NCBI GenBank assembly: GCA_038373885.1
Contig: JAWZYV010011908.1
Location: forward strand, 496,001-560,000
Source: Cheiracanthium punctorium
Taxonomy: Eukaryota; Arthropoda; Arachnida; Araneae; Cheiracanthiidae
Direction: 5' to 3'
Length of the DNA: 64,000 nucleotides
Part shown: positions 45,962 through 57,079 of the stretch, piece after piece
How positions within the stretch are numbered: position 1 is the stretch's first letter
Layout: each line of letters opens with the position of its first letter
Translations under genes and position numbers: made by a program
The notes under the pieces: generated by a model
Database searches by the model: none
Told to the model about the DNA's origin: nothing
The model's input: the letters and a program-made list of their open reading frames with translations, nothing else

Positions 45962-47870
45962 CAGTGTTGGGCTTTAATCAATTAATTTTTAATCAACGCG
46001 TTAGTTCACTAAAATAGTAATTGCGATTAAATTAATTACAATTAAATTAATTGCAATTAAACTTTCAGTTGCCCTTTGCAGTTAAGTTATTTGGATTAAT
46101 GTATGTTAATAATCACTTGCAATTAAAATAATTGCCCTTAACTTTTCAAATTATTCTATGTTATAATTAAAACTATCAATTAACTTACTTATCTATACAG
46201 AATGAATTAAAATATGTATAAAATTTAAACTATATTATATACCTAATAAAATTTAATACTGCTTTTAATAGCACTAACATTTACGTATCTCTCTCTGTCT
46301 ATGTTCAAAATAATTCGCTTGCCAGACTACTCGCGCGTTGCCGTTTGTTCAGTGCTCACTCGCCCGCCGCGTGAACTAGTCTACGTTAAGATAAAGATTT
46401 GCATACCTACTTCTTTGTGATTTGGTTTAACAAACGTAAATGCACTGTTTTTGCCTAATTTTGTGAAAGAAAGTGGCGTCGATAGACGACATTGACGAAG
46501 ACCGCAACTTGCCAGTGAATGTATTGGTTTCGAACATTAATGAGTCATTAGAAACGGATTCGCCTGTGCCACCAAACGACACCGCCCAGTGCTCGTCCTC
46601 TTCGCAAGCGCGACTCCTCTTGCTTGATGAAATATTTTTCTCAAATACATGCCTGAAGAGTCTACAGGTAATAAAATCACAGCTGTGTGTATGAAATGTT
46701 CAAGCGATGTAATAAGTTAAAGGACATCATAATTGTACATGGAACTTTTTGAGTCATTTGAAGCGTAAACAGGGAAACCAAAGCGTTGAAGAGTGCAAAA
46801 TATAAGTAAAAAAAAGAAAGAAAACAGACGTACAGAAAAAAGGTAAAAACCAAAACTATTAAAACAAAGAAATCAAATGAGAATGAAATTACTCAAGGAC
46901 AATTCGATAAAAATATTTTGAAATATTTATACACTCCATGATCCCATTACGTGCAGTGGAAGATCTATATTTTTCAGAAATATTTAAAATGAGCTTAGCT
47001 CTAACGAATCGACGTACAATAGGACGCCGTATCGAAAAACACTACGAAAGCCAAGTGGCAAAGATAAAGTCCGAACTGAAAAAAGTTGACTATGTGTGCA
47101 CAATAGATATTTGGTCCAGCAAAACGAGACGTTATATCGAAATAACAGCGCACTGTACTGCAAAAGACCTAAGTGGCATTAGCTTGTCAAAGATTCAAAG
47201 GCGTCCACTGCTAAGAATCGGATATCCAATATAATTCAAGAAATTAACAGAGATTTCGACCTCAGAACAAATAAAATTGTTGCATCGGTGACGAATAATG
47301 GTAGCAATCTCGTAAAACTTTCAAAATGTTCGGTGTCAAATAAACCAATATTAATATTGTTGAAGTTGTGCCAGACTCTCATCTACCAGAAATCACTTCT
47401 GAATCAGATGTTGCAAAAGACAAATCATCAATTACAGATGATCCTGAGAATATTCATTTCCTTCCTTCTCATTTAAAATGCTGTGCGCATACGTTAAGCC
47501 TATGCGCAACTACGGACGCGAAGAAAGTTTTAAGCGAGCAAAACACGCCATTGCCCGAAATGCATGCTGTAGTCATGAAGAGGAGTAATGCTTTGTGGAA
47601 AACTGCAGGACGACCAAAGAATGCTGAAATAATACACGACATGTTAGGACACACGCTAAGCCGACCTGGTGAAACCAGATGAAACAGTTTCTTTGATGCG
47701 CTGCAGCAAATTTTTACAATTAAAGAAAAAAGCTTTCTTTTACATAGGTCATTAAACATAAAAAAATGCTATCAAAGAGAACGAATTCGATTACATATAC
47801 GAGTGTTTGACGTGTACTGCGCCAGTGACAGATGCCCTCGACATTATGCAGAGTGAGGCTAATAGGGCTA
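45962..47870 (+). pseudogene. hAT transposon relic, 5' end and N-terminal/central transposase
   Basis: The left terminus cagtgttgggctttaatcaa with a TAATTA/TTGCAATTAA-rich subterminal region is hAT-like. Coding begins near 46473 (MASIDDIDEDRNLPV). A BED-type zinc-finger region would fall at about 46690-46790 in broken frames (CSSDVIS, then WNFLSHLKRKQG). The DDE part is clear: PLRAVEDLYFSEIFKM, RRTIGRRIEKHYES, DYVCTIDIWSSKTRRYIE (first catalytic Asp), then broken pieces ending in HLKCCAHTLSLCATTDAKKV, GETRWNSFFDALQQI and VTDALDIMQSEANRA. Multiple frameshifts. At 47870 it is interrupted by a 513-bp element. Confidence 0.8.
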
Positions 47871-48383
47871 TCACACTGAGAAAAATCCGACCAACTTTCC
47901 TTGCAAATCAAGTTTCCGGCCGACTCCCTCCGCCGTTACCTTGACGACCACGAACTCCAACTTTTTCCTTTCCGAAGGAAAAAATCCGAGTCGGACGAAA
48001 TTTCGGTCAATCAGAGTACTTCTTCCTGCTACGTCATAAGCAATTTCGAGCAATGACGACTATGTTAGAAGCTTAGCAGCTTGGCTCGATGTCAGAATCA
48101 CGTGTAAATAAAATTATGGCCGCGTTCAACTGGACTTTGGAATTAGAGATTGCTGCCCATCCGATGCTGCCGAAATTGCTGCCGATCCGATGTAAATATA
48201 CCAACGCACGATAAGTAAAATAAGAACCTGCACGCCAAATCAGCGATGCGATGACTATTTGGCGTCGGAGAGAGTTTGTTTACTTTTGCAACCTTTAAAG
48301 ATAACCACGCCTTCAAGTCCGTCGGAAAAGTTGGTCCAGCGCGAAGTTGCTCCAGCGCGAAGTTGATTTTCCCTTTAGTGTGA
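47871..48383. mobile_element. 513-bp TA-flanked MITE inside the hAT relic
   Basis: The ends TCACACTGAGAAAAATC and, reverse-complemented, TCACACTAAAGGGAAAATC match over the first seven bases and more loosely beyond. TA flanks both sides (47869-47870, 48384-48385). The interior contains inverted gcgcgaagttg words (48337 and 48353, direct) and no coding. Superfamily unknown; TA flanks suggest Tc1/mariner-type mobilisation. Confidence 0.65.
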
Positions 48384-48385
48384 TA

Positions 48386-49045
48386 AGGTCATAACGCATA
48401 CTACGGAATAATTCTTCCGTGCCTTTTGGGGTAAGAAAAAAATGACGAAAATTGAAAATAAAAGCAACATTTCTTTTTGAAGCAATTTGATCAAGGCATA
48501 CAGAGAGGGTATCGAAAAAAGGTTTGGAAAACTGTTTGACGGCCTGAAGCGGAAAATGCGGCTATTGTAGCGTTATCATACTCCAGGGTTAAAAATAAAT
48601 GGTTAACTTGTTTAGAGCCTGCAGATCGTACAAAAATTCTAAAAGTTTTCAAAACTTGTATTTCCAAACAAATTCATGAATATGTTGTAGTAACAGTTAA
48701 AACAAAAAAAAGTACCCAAGAACACATTTTTTTTTTCAATTTTGACTCTGATTCCGACTCCGATATTTCAGCGACAAAAACAAACCGAAGCTCCTCCACC
48801 TCCGATGCACCAATGAATAAAGCAGAACTGTTGATTACATTTCTTTGCAGAAGAAAGTCACAATTTGCAACTCCTCAAAAGATATCCTGAGGTAAAAAGT
48901 GTTTTTATAAAATACAACACACCCTTACCATTGTCAGCTGCAGTTGGACGCCTTTTTCTTTTGCGACAATGACAAATCTGCCGAAGAGCCGCAAATTGTC
49001 CGACAGTATGTTCAAAAAGAGAGCCATATCAAAATGTAATCTAAA
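48386..49045 (+). pseudogene. hAT transposase relic, C-terminal part
   Basis: After the insertion the hAT reading continues: VKNKWLTCLEPADR, SDSDISATKTNRSSS, then KSVFIKYNTPLP and NRKLSDSMFKKRAI-like pieces (48900-49040), which correspond to the hAT C-terminal dimerisation domain (usually xKYNTPLPSSAAVERLFS and an RNRLSDxxFE end). Several frameshifts. The 3' terminal inverted repeat was not found; the TTAATTG-rich stretch at 49345-49535 could be the hAT 3' subterminal region, mirroring the 5' one at 45975-46080. Confidence 0.68.
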
Positions 49046-49134
49046 TTATTATAAGAATTTATAATCTGTAATTCATTACCTGTCTAATCATGTTTAGTTA
49101 AAGTTATTGATGATTATTAATATTAATCATTTAC

Positions 49135-49345
49135 TTGTTACTAATATGTGTTTCAATCCAAGCTATATTATTAAGTCTGTCTCTCTTACCTTTCACGCCT
49201 ATCCGCTTAACCGATTTTGATGAATTTTGGTACAGTGATTTATGGGACCTCGAGAATGGACATATCCCGTTTGTTGTCGGTAAAAATCAAGAGATCCACA
49301 CCAGTCATATTTTAATTGTAATTTTTTGTATAAATTCATAAAACA
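49135..49345 (+). mobile_element. Fragment of a dispersed non-autonomous repeat (Helitron-like 5' segment)
   Basis: The phrase ctatattattaagtctgtct, then cctttcacgcctatccgctt, aaccgattttgatgaatttt and ggtacag is a well-known repetitive motif across arthropod genomes, usually at the start of Helitron-like non-autonomous elements. The fragment ends in the TAATTG-rich zone. Confidence 0.45.
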
Positions 49346-49539
49346 ATTGAAAATTAATTAATTGTTAACTGTAGCAAATGACAATTGACATTAATTGTTA
49401 ATTGCTACTACTACAATTAACAATCAAAAAATTGTTAATTGTAATTTTTGGTAATTACAATAGATCAATTCTTAGTTGTTACCGCCACAATTAAGCATTA
49501 ATTAATTGTCAATCTTTAATTGTCCTTACAATTAAAACT

Positions 49540-50036
49540 GGCCCGGCGTTGCCCGTGTATTGGAAGAGAAATGCCCATACAACTTAAATATAGATTGGTC
49601 AGGGAAGGATTGTGAATCCTCCCTCTGCAATGATAAAAAAGGACGCAGGACTTCCCGCTACAACGGAAAAAAGATAGGAACAGGGGACTTGCCAGCGTAG
49701 AAAAAAATTGAACACGGTACCTGATAGATTACAGAGGTTACCGGGAATTGCATGTGGCTTGGCTGGAATGTGAATCCTCCAGCTGCAATGATAAAAAAAG
49801 TACATGGGACTTCCCGCTCAAACAAAAAATGAACACGGCACCTGATAGCGTACAGAAGTTACCGGGAATTAGACGCGGGTAGGCTGGAATTTGAATCTTC
49901 CCGCTACAATGACAAGAAAAAGTACATAGGATTTCCCGCTTCAACCAAAAAAGAGATGAACACAGGGCTTGAAAACGAGTAACCGGGAATTATACGTGGC
50001 TGTTCTTCTACCCTTTGACCTGCCTGATCTCTAATA
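49540..50036 (-). mobile_element. Minus-strand Helitron-like remnant with tandem ~130-165 bp units
   Basis: At 49540 the sequence cccggcgttgcccg is, on the minus strand, a cgggcaacgccggg hairpin of the type found at the 3' end of one large Helitron-like group; the expected CTRR end is lost. Inward come three tandem units, each with a gaatcctcc/gaatcttcc word (49613, 49771, 49893), tgcaatgataaaaaa, acttcccgct and gttaccgggaatt. Confidence 0.5.
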
Positions 50037-50038
50037 TA

Positions 50039-50170
50039 CAGGGTGAATCTAAACTCTTGGGCAAAACTTTAAGGCGTGTTGGTACACATCAAGACTTACA
50101 ATATTAAATGGTAAACTAAGGGTGCGAAACGTCTTCCGAAGGAGTAGGTGCCATTAATATGTAGGGTTCA
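50039..50170 (+). mobile_element. One-armed remnant of the 440-bp palindromic MITE family (copy 4)
   Basis: Flanked by TA on the left (50037-50038), it begins cagggtgaatctaaactctt and gggcaaaact, nearly identical to 15301. The right arm is absent. Confidence 0.7.
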
Positions 50171-50750
50171 AAATTTCAAATTATTATTAAGAGCGGAAAT
50201 ATTGGTCGATCTATTTGCGGTTTTAGCTAGAATTATTCTTTATGTCAGTATTTTCTTGAAAATAAATTTTAAAGATATTCAAAAATACCAATATAGGGCG
50301 CTTTAGACTTTGTAGTAACGAACAACTATTTTTTTTACCGTTATATGTTGTATCTCATTAAATGCTTTCTTAAGTTTTGTTAAATTTTGAGCTCAAAATC
50401 TGAATCGCCGGGAGTGGTTAAGTAGCGCAAACTGTATTGTGTTCAGGAGTTGATATTTGAAACACACACCCCAGAACAGAGTTCAGTTATTCCCAATCTT
50501 GGTGACGTAGACCAGGCAGCAACTACTGCCTCCTACAAGTAAAATAAAGGAGAGAGGGATCACAAAATTAAAAATAAAATTTATTTATAAAAGACGTACA
50601 ATTTCTCCGCTCAAAATAACAAGAAACAATTTACTGTTACGTAGCCATTACGTAGCAACAGTCCATCTAACCCGATTGGCCAGCAAAGTGTAGTACACAA
50701 TGATGCAACCTCCAGATGGCGCTGTGATCGAAAGTGATATAAAAGCTTTA
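50171..50750. other. Intron segment, no coding recognised
   Basis: It may contain the non-coding 5' region of the DUF4817 element that starts at about 50800. The ends are not defined. Confidence 0.3.
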
Positions 50751-50814
50751 GTTGTTGAAATTCATCGTGGTTTTGTCTTTAACAAGAAAGGCAGCTATAC
50801 TGTTGACCAGCTGC

Positions 50815-51195
50815 ACTAATCAGGAAATGGCTGATATGCATTTCATTTATAGCGCTGCGGATGGGAATGCCCTGGAGGCCCGGGGATTGTACGAGGAGCG
50901 ATTAAGGTCGGGACGCTTGCCGGACCGAAATATTTTCGAACGCTTGCATCGGCGTCTAGGCTAAACCAGTTAGCTTGTCACCGGGATGCATGACACTGGC
51001 CGTAACATAAGTGCGAGGACGCCGGAATTTGAAGTGCGCGTGTTGCGTGAATTCGAGGAGCAACCGGAAACGAGCACGCGGGTTGTATCCACCACCGCAA
51101 ATGTGAGCCACATGAAAGCTTTGCGAGTTTCGCTTCGCTTCGAAATTTTCTTCTCCAGAGTGCCTGGGCACATTCGCCCTCAACTCCGCTCTTAA
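50815..51195 (+). pseudogene. DUF4817-type transposase N-terminus (copy 2)
   Basis: From 50827 the frame reads MADMHFIYSAADGNALEARG, then LYEERLRSGRLPDRNIFERL and HRRLG, then after stops MHDTGRNISARTPEFEVRVL and REFEEQPETSTRVVSTTANV, S. This is the two-part helix-turn-helix region of DUF4817-type transposases. It is homologous to the relic at 41691 (MADMHFVHGAVDGNASEA). The catalytic domain is missing after 51195, so it is a truncated copy. Confidence 0.7.
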
Positions 51196-51582
51196 GACAA
51201 TGTATTAAATGGGGTCATATGTTCAGATAAATCAGTACCATTAAATGAAATGGGAGGATGGGATTGGAAATGGGTTCTGTTTGAATATATGCCAGGTATC
51301 GGATTGCTCAAAATGAGCGGCCTTTGACCCTATCACGCACAGCGTCTGTAGCCTAGAAAGCAACCGGGGAGCCCCCACGGTTGCACGGCCACGTGTTGAT
51401 TTTATACGATGCCACGTGTCGATTTTTCACGATGGTTTCACACGTGCACACATAAATGTACTCGCCCTCGCTCAAAAGACACACAGCACTACCTGAGTCT
51501 ATCTGAGCTTTAACCATCAAAACACTCATTTTAATTTATTTAACCAAAGTGTTTCGTCTCTCTGTGCCATGAATCTGTTGGG

Positions 51583-52735
51583 TATCTCCGTCATCCACGC
51601 CCACATTCCCACCATCGTGCCTGACCACCAGCGCTGGGTTGACAATATTTCCAGTCCAATTGTGACAACTCTCCCTCAGGTGACCACTCTCACCACACGC
51701 GAAGCACTTAAGAGTATTTTCTTCATACCTCTGTGCCTGTGCGTCTGCTACCGGTCTTCTAAAATTTGCACCATCGTCACCATAAAATCCCTCTGGACAT
51801 TCCTTTGGAATGGCTTCGAATTCCCTGACTTATCTTATACCGTATGGTGTTCCGACCCATACGATCTCCTCGCATTCTCAAATTGCTCTATCAGCGAGTA
51901 GGGCTGGCGAACCAATACTTGTCCACTCGTCTAAATAAAACTCTTTAAACTCCGAGGGGGACACTTTTTTTTCATCTGCTCAGTTATTAACAAGTCCTTG
52001 AGCTGCTCGAACGTAATTAATTCTAAACCGGAAATCCAACCCTCGAAATAACTTCCCAGTTGATATCGAAAGTCCTACCACGTACTATCGCACGCTTAAA
52101 ATGTTTAGAAATTAACTGTCGAAATTATTCAGGAGTGAGTTTAAACCTTTTCAAAAGGAGGCTTTTGACGTATTCGTAATTCTTAGCCTTATCTTCCGGT
52201 TCGCAAGCAATTAGCTGTGTTATTTCGTAGGGTAGTACACTGTGAAAGAGTTCGTATCTCAGCATAATTTTCTATGTCTGAAAAATTCACAATCAAAATT
52301 CTAAAAACATAAATTCAAAATTTTCTATGTCTGAAAAATTTACAATCAAAATTCTAAAAACATAAATTCAAAATTTTCTATGTCTGAAAAATTAACAATC
52401 AAAATTCTAAAAAACACAAATTAAAAATTTTTTCTAAGAGTTATCTTTACAATTACTTCCTATTTCATAATAACATCTCTTTTATACCTTTCAAGACAGT
52501 CTCTACTTAAAGAGTTTGTAGTCTAATGGTTGTAGTCGGCGATCATTAGAAAAAAAAAAAACTTTTTTCTGAGTCCCCTCTATTAGGAATGACGCAAGAA
52601 AAAAATCTTCACCCCTCTGTCTTATCTAACAACTGTCATTCAACCTCACCCGCTCTGTCTTATTTATCAACTGTCACTCAACTGCACCCCCTCTTAGCAC
52701 ATCCAAAACTGATACGCCCATTTACTTCACCCATT
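51583..52735 (-). pseudogene. LTR-retroelement gag, C-terminal part (arm A of the inverted duplication)
   Basis: On the minus strand this arm encodes the end of a gag: the zinc knuckle CFACGESGHLRESCHN (51665-51715), preceded by broken pieces around FYGDDGANFRRP, DEWTSIGSPALL, EQMKKK and a YELFHSVLPYEITQL block, followed toward 52735 by AT-rich sequence that includes three ~57-bp repeats (52262-52430). The order fits the SCAN-like gag plus CCHC knuckle of Ty3/Gypsy-type elements common in arachnids. Stops are numerous. The whole arm is repeated in inverse at 53568-54710. Confidence 0.65.
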
Positions 52736-53508
52736 ATGCAATCCCCAATCCGAAATCCGCCGGGGAATGAGTGTTGGTGTACTTTCAATATTACCCTACT
52801 GTTCTTATACTTTTCATCAGCGACTTTAATGAATCATATCTCTCAACTTTATTTTCTGATTCGATCTCGCTAGTTTTTAGTACTGCTTTTGGTACGGTTT
52901 TTAAGCGTGACAGTTCTAACTCAGCTTTCGCTCTCTCTAATTTATTTGTTCTAATTCTGTGATTCTGCTTTCCAGTCTTCAAGGTCCTCAGGTTAAATTT
53001 ATACATGGATTTCAGTCATCACTGCCAATCCTGTGCAAGATCATTATTTTGTTTAGATAATCGCTTACTTTAATCATGAAGTAATATTAATTAAAAAATA
53101 TAGGAAAATTAAATATACTCTCATACAGTTTAGTTAATTAAAAATGTATAATATACATAAAAACAAAATTATTTAATTTAATATATTATACAACTTCTCA
53201 ACTTTTGCAAACATGGATTCAACTGCTGTTTGTTTTATGGCTTTTAATTTGAATTTGAATATTTTAACTTTGTTAATTGTCATTTTTGTTGTAATACTAA
53301 TGAATGGGTCATTCTCACATAATGTAAATTTTATGTTGATGACTAAAAAATGCCAATTAAGCATTAAAGCTTCAGATTAGAAGTCGACAGATCGCCAGTT
53401 ACGACTGTGGAATTATTCCAGCCAAATATAAAATGGTCTACTGCCAAAATTGATGACCAGCAAAACTAACCGTTTTGTAAGCTAGAACGTAATAATAAAG
53501 ACAATCAA
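52648..53508 (-). repeat. Segment B with N-terminal gag remnant; direct repeat of 54737-55586
   Basis: The 861 bp from 52648 (cacccgctctgtctt) to 53508 (aataataaagac) recur as a direct repeat at 54737-55586 with only scattered differences. On the minus strand the ORF at 53006-52791 reads RTNKLERAKAELELSRLKTV, then SENKVERYDSLKSLMKSIRT, the coiled, basic N-terminal region of the same gag type. In this copy B reads straight into arm A on the minus strand, giving a plausible original gag order. Confidence 0.7.
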
Positions 53509-53567
53509 TAATGATATATCTGTCATAATGATATATCCGTCAAGATGAAGTAAGCCCACTTACTTCA

Positions 53568-54710
53568 TAATGAAGTAAGTGGGCGTGTCAGTTTTGGATG
53601 TGCTTAGAGGGGGTGGAGTTGAGTGACAGTTGATAGATAAGACAGAGCGGGTGAGGTTGAATGACAGTTGTTAGATAAGACAGAGGGGTGCAGATTTTTT
53701 TCTTGCGTCATTCCTAATAGAGGGGACTCAGAAAAAAGTTTATTTTTTTTTCTAATGATCGCCGACTACAACCATTAGACTACAAACTCTTTAAGTAGAG
53801 ACTGTCTTGAAAGGAATAAAAGAGATGTTATTATGAAATAGGAAGTAATTGTAAAGATAACTCTTAGAAAAAATTTTTAATTTGTGTTTTTTAGAATTTT
53901 GATTGTTAATTTTTCATTCATAGAAAATTTTGAATTTATGTTTTTAGAATTTTGATTGTAAATTTTTCAGACATAGAAAATTTTGAATTTATGTTTTTAG
54001 AATTTTGATTGTGAATTTTTCAGACATAGAAAATTTTGCTGAGATACGAACTCTTTCACAGTGTACTACCCTACGAAATAACACAGCTAATTGCTTGCGA
54101 ACCGGAAGATAAGGCTAAGAATTACGAATACGTCAAAAGCCTCCTTTTGAAAAGGTTTAAACTCACTCCTGAATAATTTCGACAGTTAATTTCTAAACAT
54201 TTTAAGCGTGCGATAGTACGTGGCAGGACTTTCGATATCAACTGGGAAGTTATTTCGAGGGTTGGATTTCCGGTTTAGAATTAATTACGTTCGAGCAGCT
54301 CAAGGACTTGTTAATAACTGAGCAGATGAAAAAAAAGTGTCCCCCCCCGGAGTTTAAAAAGTTTTATTTAGACGAGTGGACAAGTATTGGTTCGCCAGCC
54401 CTACTCGCTGATAGAGCAATTTGAGAATGCGAGGAGATGTATGGGTCGGAACACCATACGGTGTAAGATAAGTCAAGGAATTCGAAGCCATTCCAAAGGA
54501 ATGTCCAGAGGGATTTTATGGTGACGATGGTGCAAATTTTAGAAGACCGGTAGCAGACGCACAGGCACAGAGGTATGAACATATACTCAGTTAAGTGCTT
54601 CGCGTGTGGTGAGAGCGGCCACCTGAGGGAGAGTTGTCACAATTGGACTGGAAATATTGTCAACCAGGCGCTGGTGGTCAGGCACGATGGTGGGAATGTG
54701 GGCGTGGATG
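53568..54710 (+). pseudogene. LTR-retroelement gag, inverted copy of arm A
   Basis: This is the mirror of 51583-52735. On the + strand from about 54040 it reads YELFHSVLPYEITQLIACEP, EDKAKNYEYVKSLLLKRFKL, TPE, then broken pieces ITEQMKKK and DEWTSIGSPALLADRAI, and the zinc knuckle KCFACGESGHLRESCHN at 54593-54643. It carries the same three ~57-bp AT-rich repeats (53860-54040). Frameshifts and stops are present in both arms. Confidence 0.68.
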
Positions 54711-54736
54711 ACGGATATATCATTATTATTATATTC

Positions 54737-55586
54737 ACCCGCTCTGTCTTATCTATCAACTGTCACTCAACTCCACCCCCCTCTTAGCACATCCAAAACT
54801 GACACGCCCATTTACTTCACCCATTATACAATCCGAAATCCGCCGGGGAATGAGTGTTGGTGTACTTTCAATATTACCCTACTGTTCTTATACTTTTTAT
54901 CAGCGAATGTAATGAATCATATCTCTCAACTTTATTTTGTGATTCGATCTCCCTAGTTTTTAGTACTGCTTTTGGTACGGTTTTTAAGCGTGACAGTTCT
55001 ACTCAGCTTTCGCTCTCTCTAATTTAATTTGTTCTAATTCTGTGACTCTGCTATCCAGTCTTCAAGGTCCTCAGGTTAAATTTATACATGGATTTCAGTC
55101 ATCACTGCCAATCCTGAGCAAGATCATTATTTTGTTTAGATAATCGCTTACTTTAATCATGAAGTAATATTAATTAAAAAATATAGGAAAAATTAAATAT
55201 ACTCTCGAACAGTTTAGTTAATTAAAAATGTATAATATACATAAAAACAAAATTATTTAATTTTATATATTATACAACTTCTCAACTTTTGCAAACATAG
55301 AATCAACTGCTGTTTGTTTTATGGCTTTTAATTTGAATTTGAATATTTTAACTCTGTTAATTGTCATTTTTGTTGTAATACCAGTGAATGGGTTATTCTC
55401 ACATAATGTAAATTTTATGTTGATGGCTAAAAAATGCCAATTAAGCGTTAAAGCTTCAGATTAGAAGTCGCCAGATCGCCAATAGCGACTGTGGAATTAT
55501 TCCAGCCAACTATAAAATGGTCTACTGCCAAAATTGATGACCAGCAAAACTAACCGTTTTGTAAGCTAGAACGTAATAATAAAGAC
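54737..55586 (-). repeat. Second copy of segment B
   Basis: Direct repeat of 52648-53508 in the same orientation. It therefore follows the inverted arm in the wrong direction for a continuous gag, showing a rearrangement rather than a simple element copy. Confidence 0.8.
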
Positions 55587-55589
55587 GGC

Positions 55590-57075
55590 ATCGAAACTAA
55601 AGCAGAACATGCTCAAATCGACAGTGTACATCGCAGTGCAAACATATCAACTGCAGAACAATTTGGTGTGGAGGAAAAAGATGGGGAGGGGATAACAAGA
55701 AAGTAATACAAACAAAGTTTGGAGGATTTTTTTTGAGGGGGGGGGGGGGTTGAAAGCATCGATTGTGACGTTGCTATCCTTCGTCGTTAGTATAAGAGGA
55801 CGAAAGTGCACACCTGAGATATTTAAATTTTTATGTTTCATAGAGAGTAACCTCTAACATGAAACTTAGTGTTAACTATACACTAAAAGAATTTTGCGAA
55901 ATCAATTAGGTAAAAAAATATTGCTTATGAAGTAAAGGAATTTTTTAAAACACCAACCTGTCAAGTAACCAATGCTGCATTTTGTATTTTTGCCTGTTTT
56001 CTCTAGACATCCATTTTATCCCACTTAAGCCTATTTAATACCAAGACTTACCTATATAACAAATTGCAGATATAGCAGGGATTAATAGAAGCTTTGAAAT
56101 TGGAAATTAGTGAAGTACCAAAAATCACGGGCACTGAACTTCTTGGAGTCACTGGCAACTGGCTACTATGGATTTTTTTTTTAATCTGGAGTTTTATTAA
56201 CCATGTCAGTTAAAGATGTTTAACAATTTTCTCACAATTTTATGCAAGCACTACGCTAGGCACTAATTTAAATGTAAAAAAGTAAAATTTCAATATTTAA
56301 AAAAATTTTAAAGTTGTAAATGTCATTATCAAGGTGTATCTCAAGCTCTAGACTTTATTGTTTGAATCTTTATAATGAAAAATTAAAAATGACAAAAAAT
56401 AACCTAAAATAACAGTTATCCAGGTAATTTGATCTCTGTATTTTCAATATACAAAAGAATCTCGATAGTTCGAGTTTTCTAGAAATCCGAGTTACTAAAA
56501 AAACAGTTAAGCTCCCAAAAGTTCAGCTTCCAAATCATGACCTGTACATACAAAACATGTGAAAGAATTACTTCTCACCTCAAAATTCAAATACTTGGCT
56601 CACCCGGAAGCCATGTCAGAAATCCCCTCCCAAAAAAAATGGGTGTATTCTTTCTATAGATGTCCCCAGGCATTTTCGTGCAGTGCTGGCATGATGCTTT
56701 GACGATGGTGAGTTACTGCTACACAGAAATGGGTCATTGTGTTAGTACAGGAAAGAATTGACTTTTATTTTCCAATATAATTAACCTGGTCCAATAACAC
56801 TAGTCAACAAATTTAAACTTTTTTTCTGCCTCTAGTTTGTAAATGGGTGGATTTACTTAATTTTGGGGTGCTGAATTCACTGGTAAAATCAATTTATGTC
56901 TATCATGTCACATTTCCAAGAGGCACAGGAAAATCTGAAGCAATACTGGCAAAATTTGATAGAATTAAAACTAACAAGAAATTCATATTAAGAACTTCAT
57001 AATTCAATATTGTTTTATATGCATACATTGGTATTTATACACATGCCAAAATAGATATCATCTTTTTTCCTAGGC
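55590..57075. other. AT-rich intron; possible pogo-like fragment
   Basis: A poly-G run lies at 55736-55749. At 56458-56500 the phrase aatctcgatagttcgagttt, then ctagaaatccgagttact looks like a pogo/Tigger-type terminal repeat (tandem TCGA-containing halves), but no partner is seen. Otherwise nothing is supported. Confidence 0.35.
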
Positions 57076-57079
57076 TTCA

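Noticed and set aside
51569..51901. 110-codon open frame on the + strand
   Set aside because: It is the antisense of the gag zinc-knuckle region.
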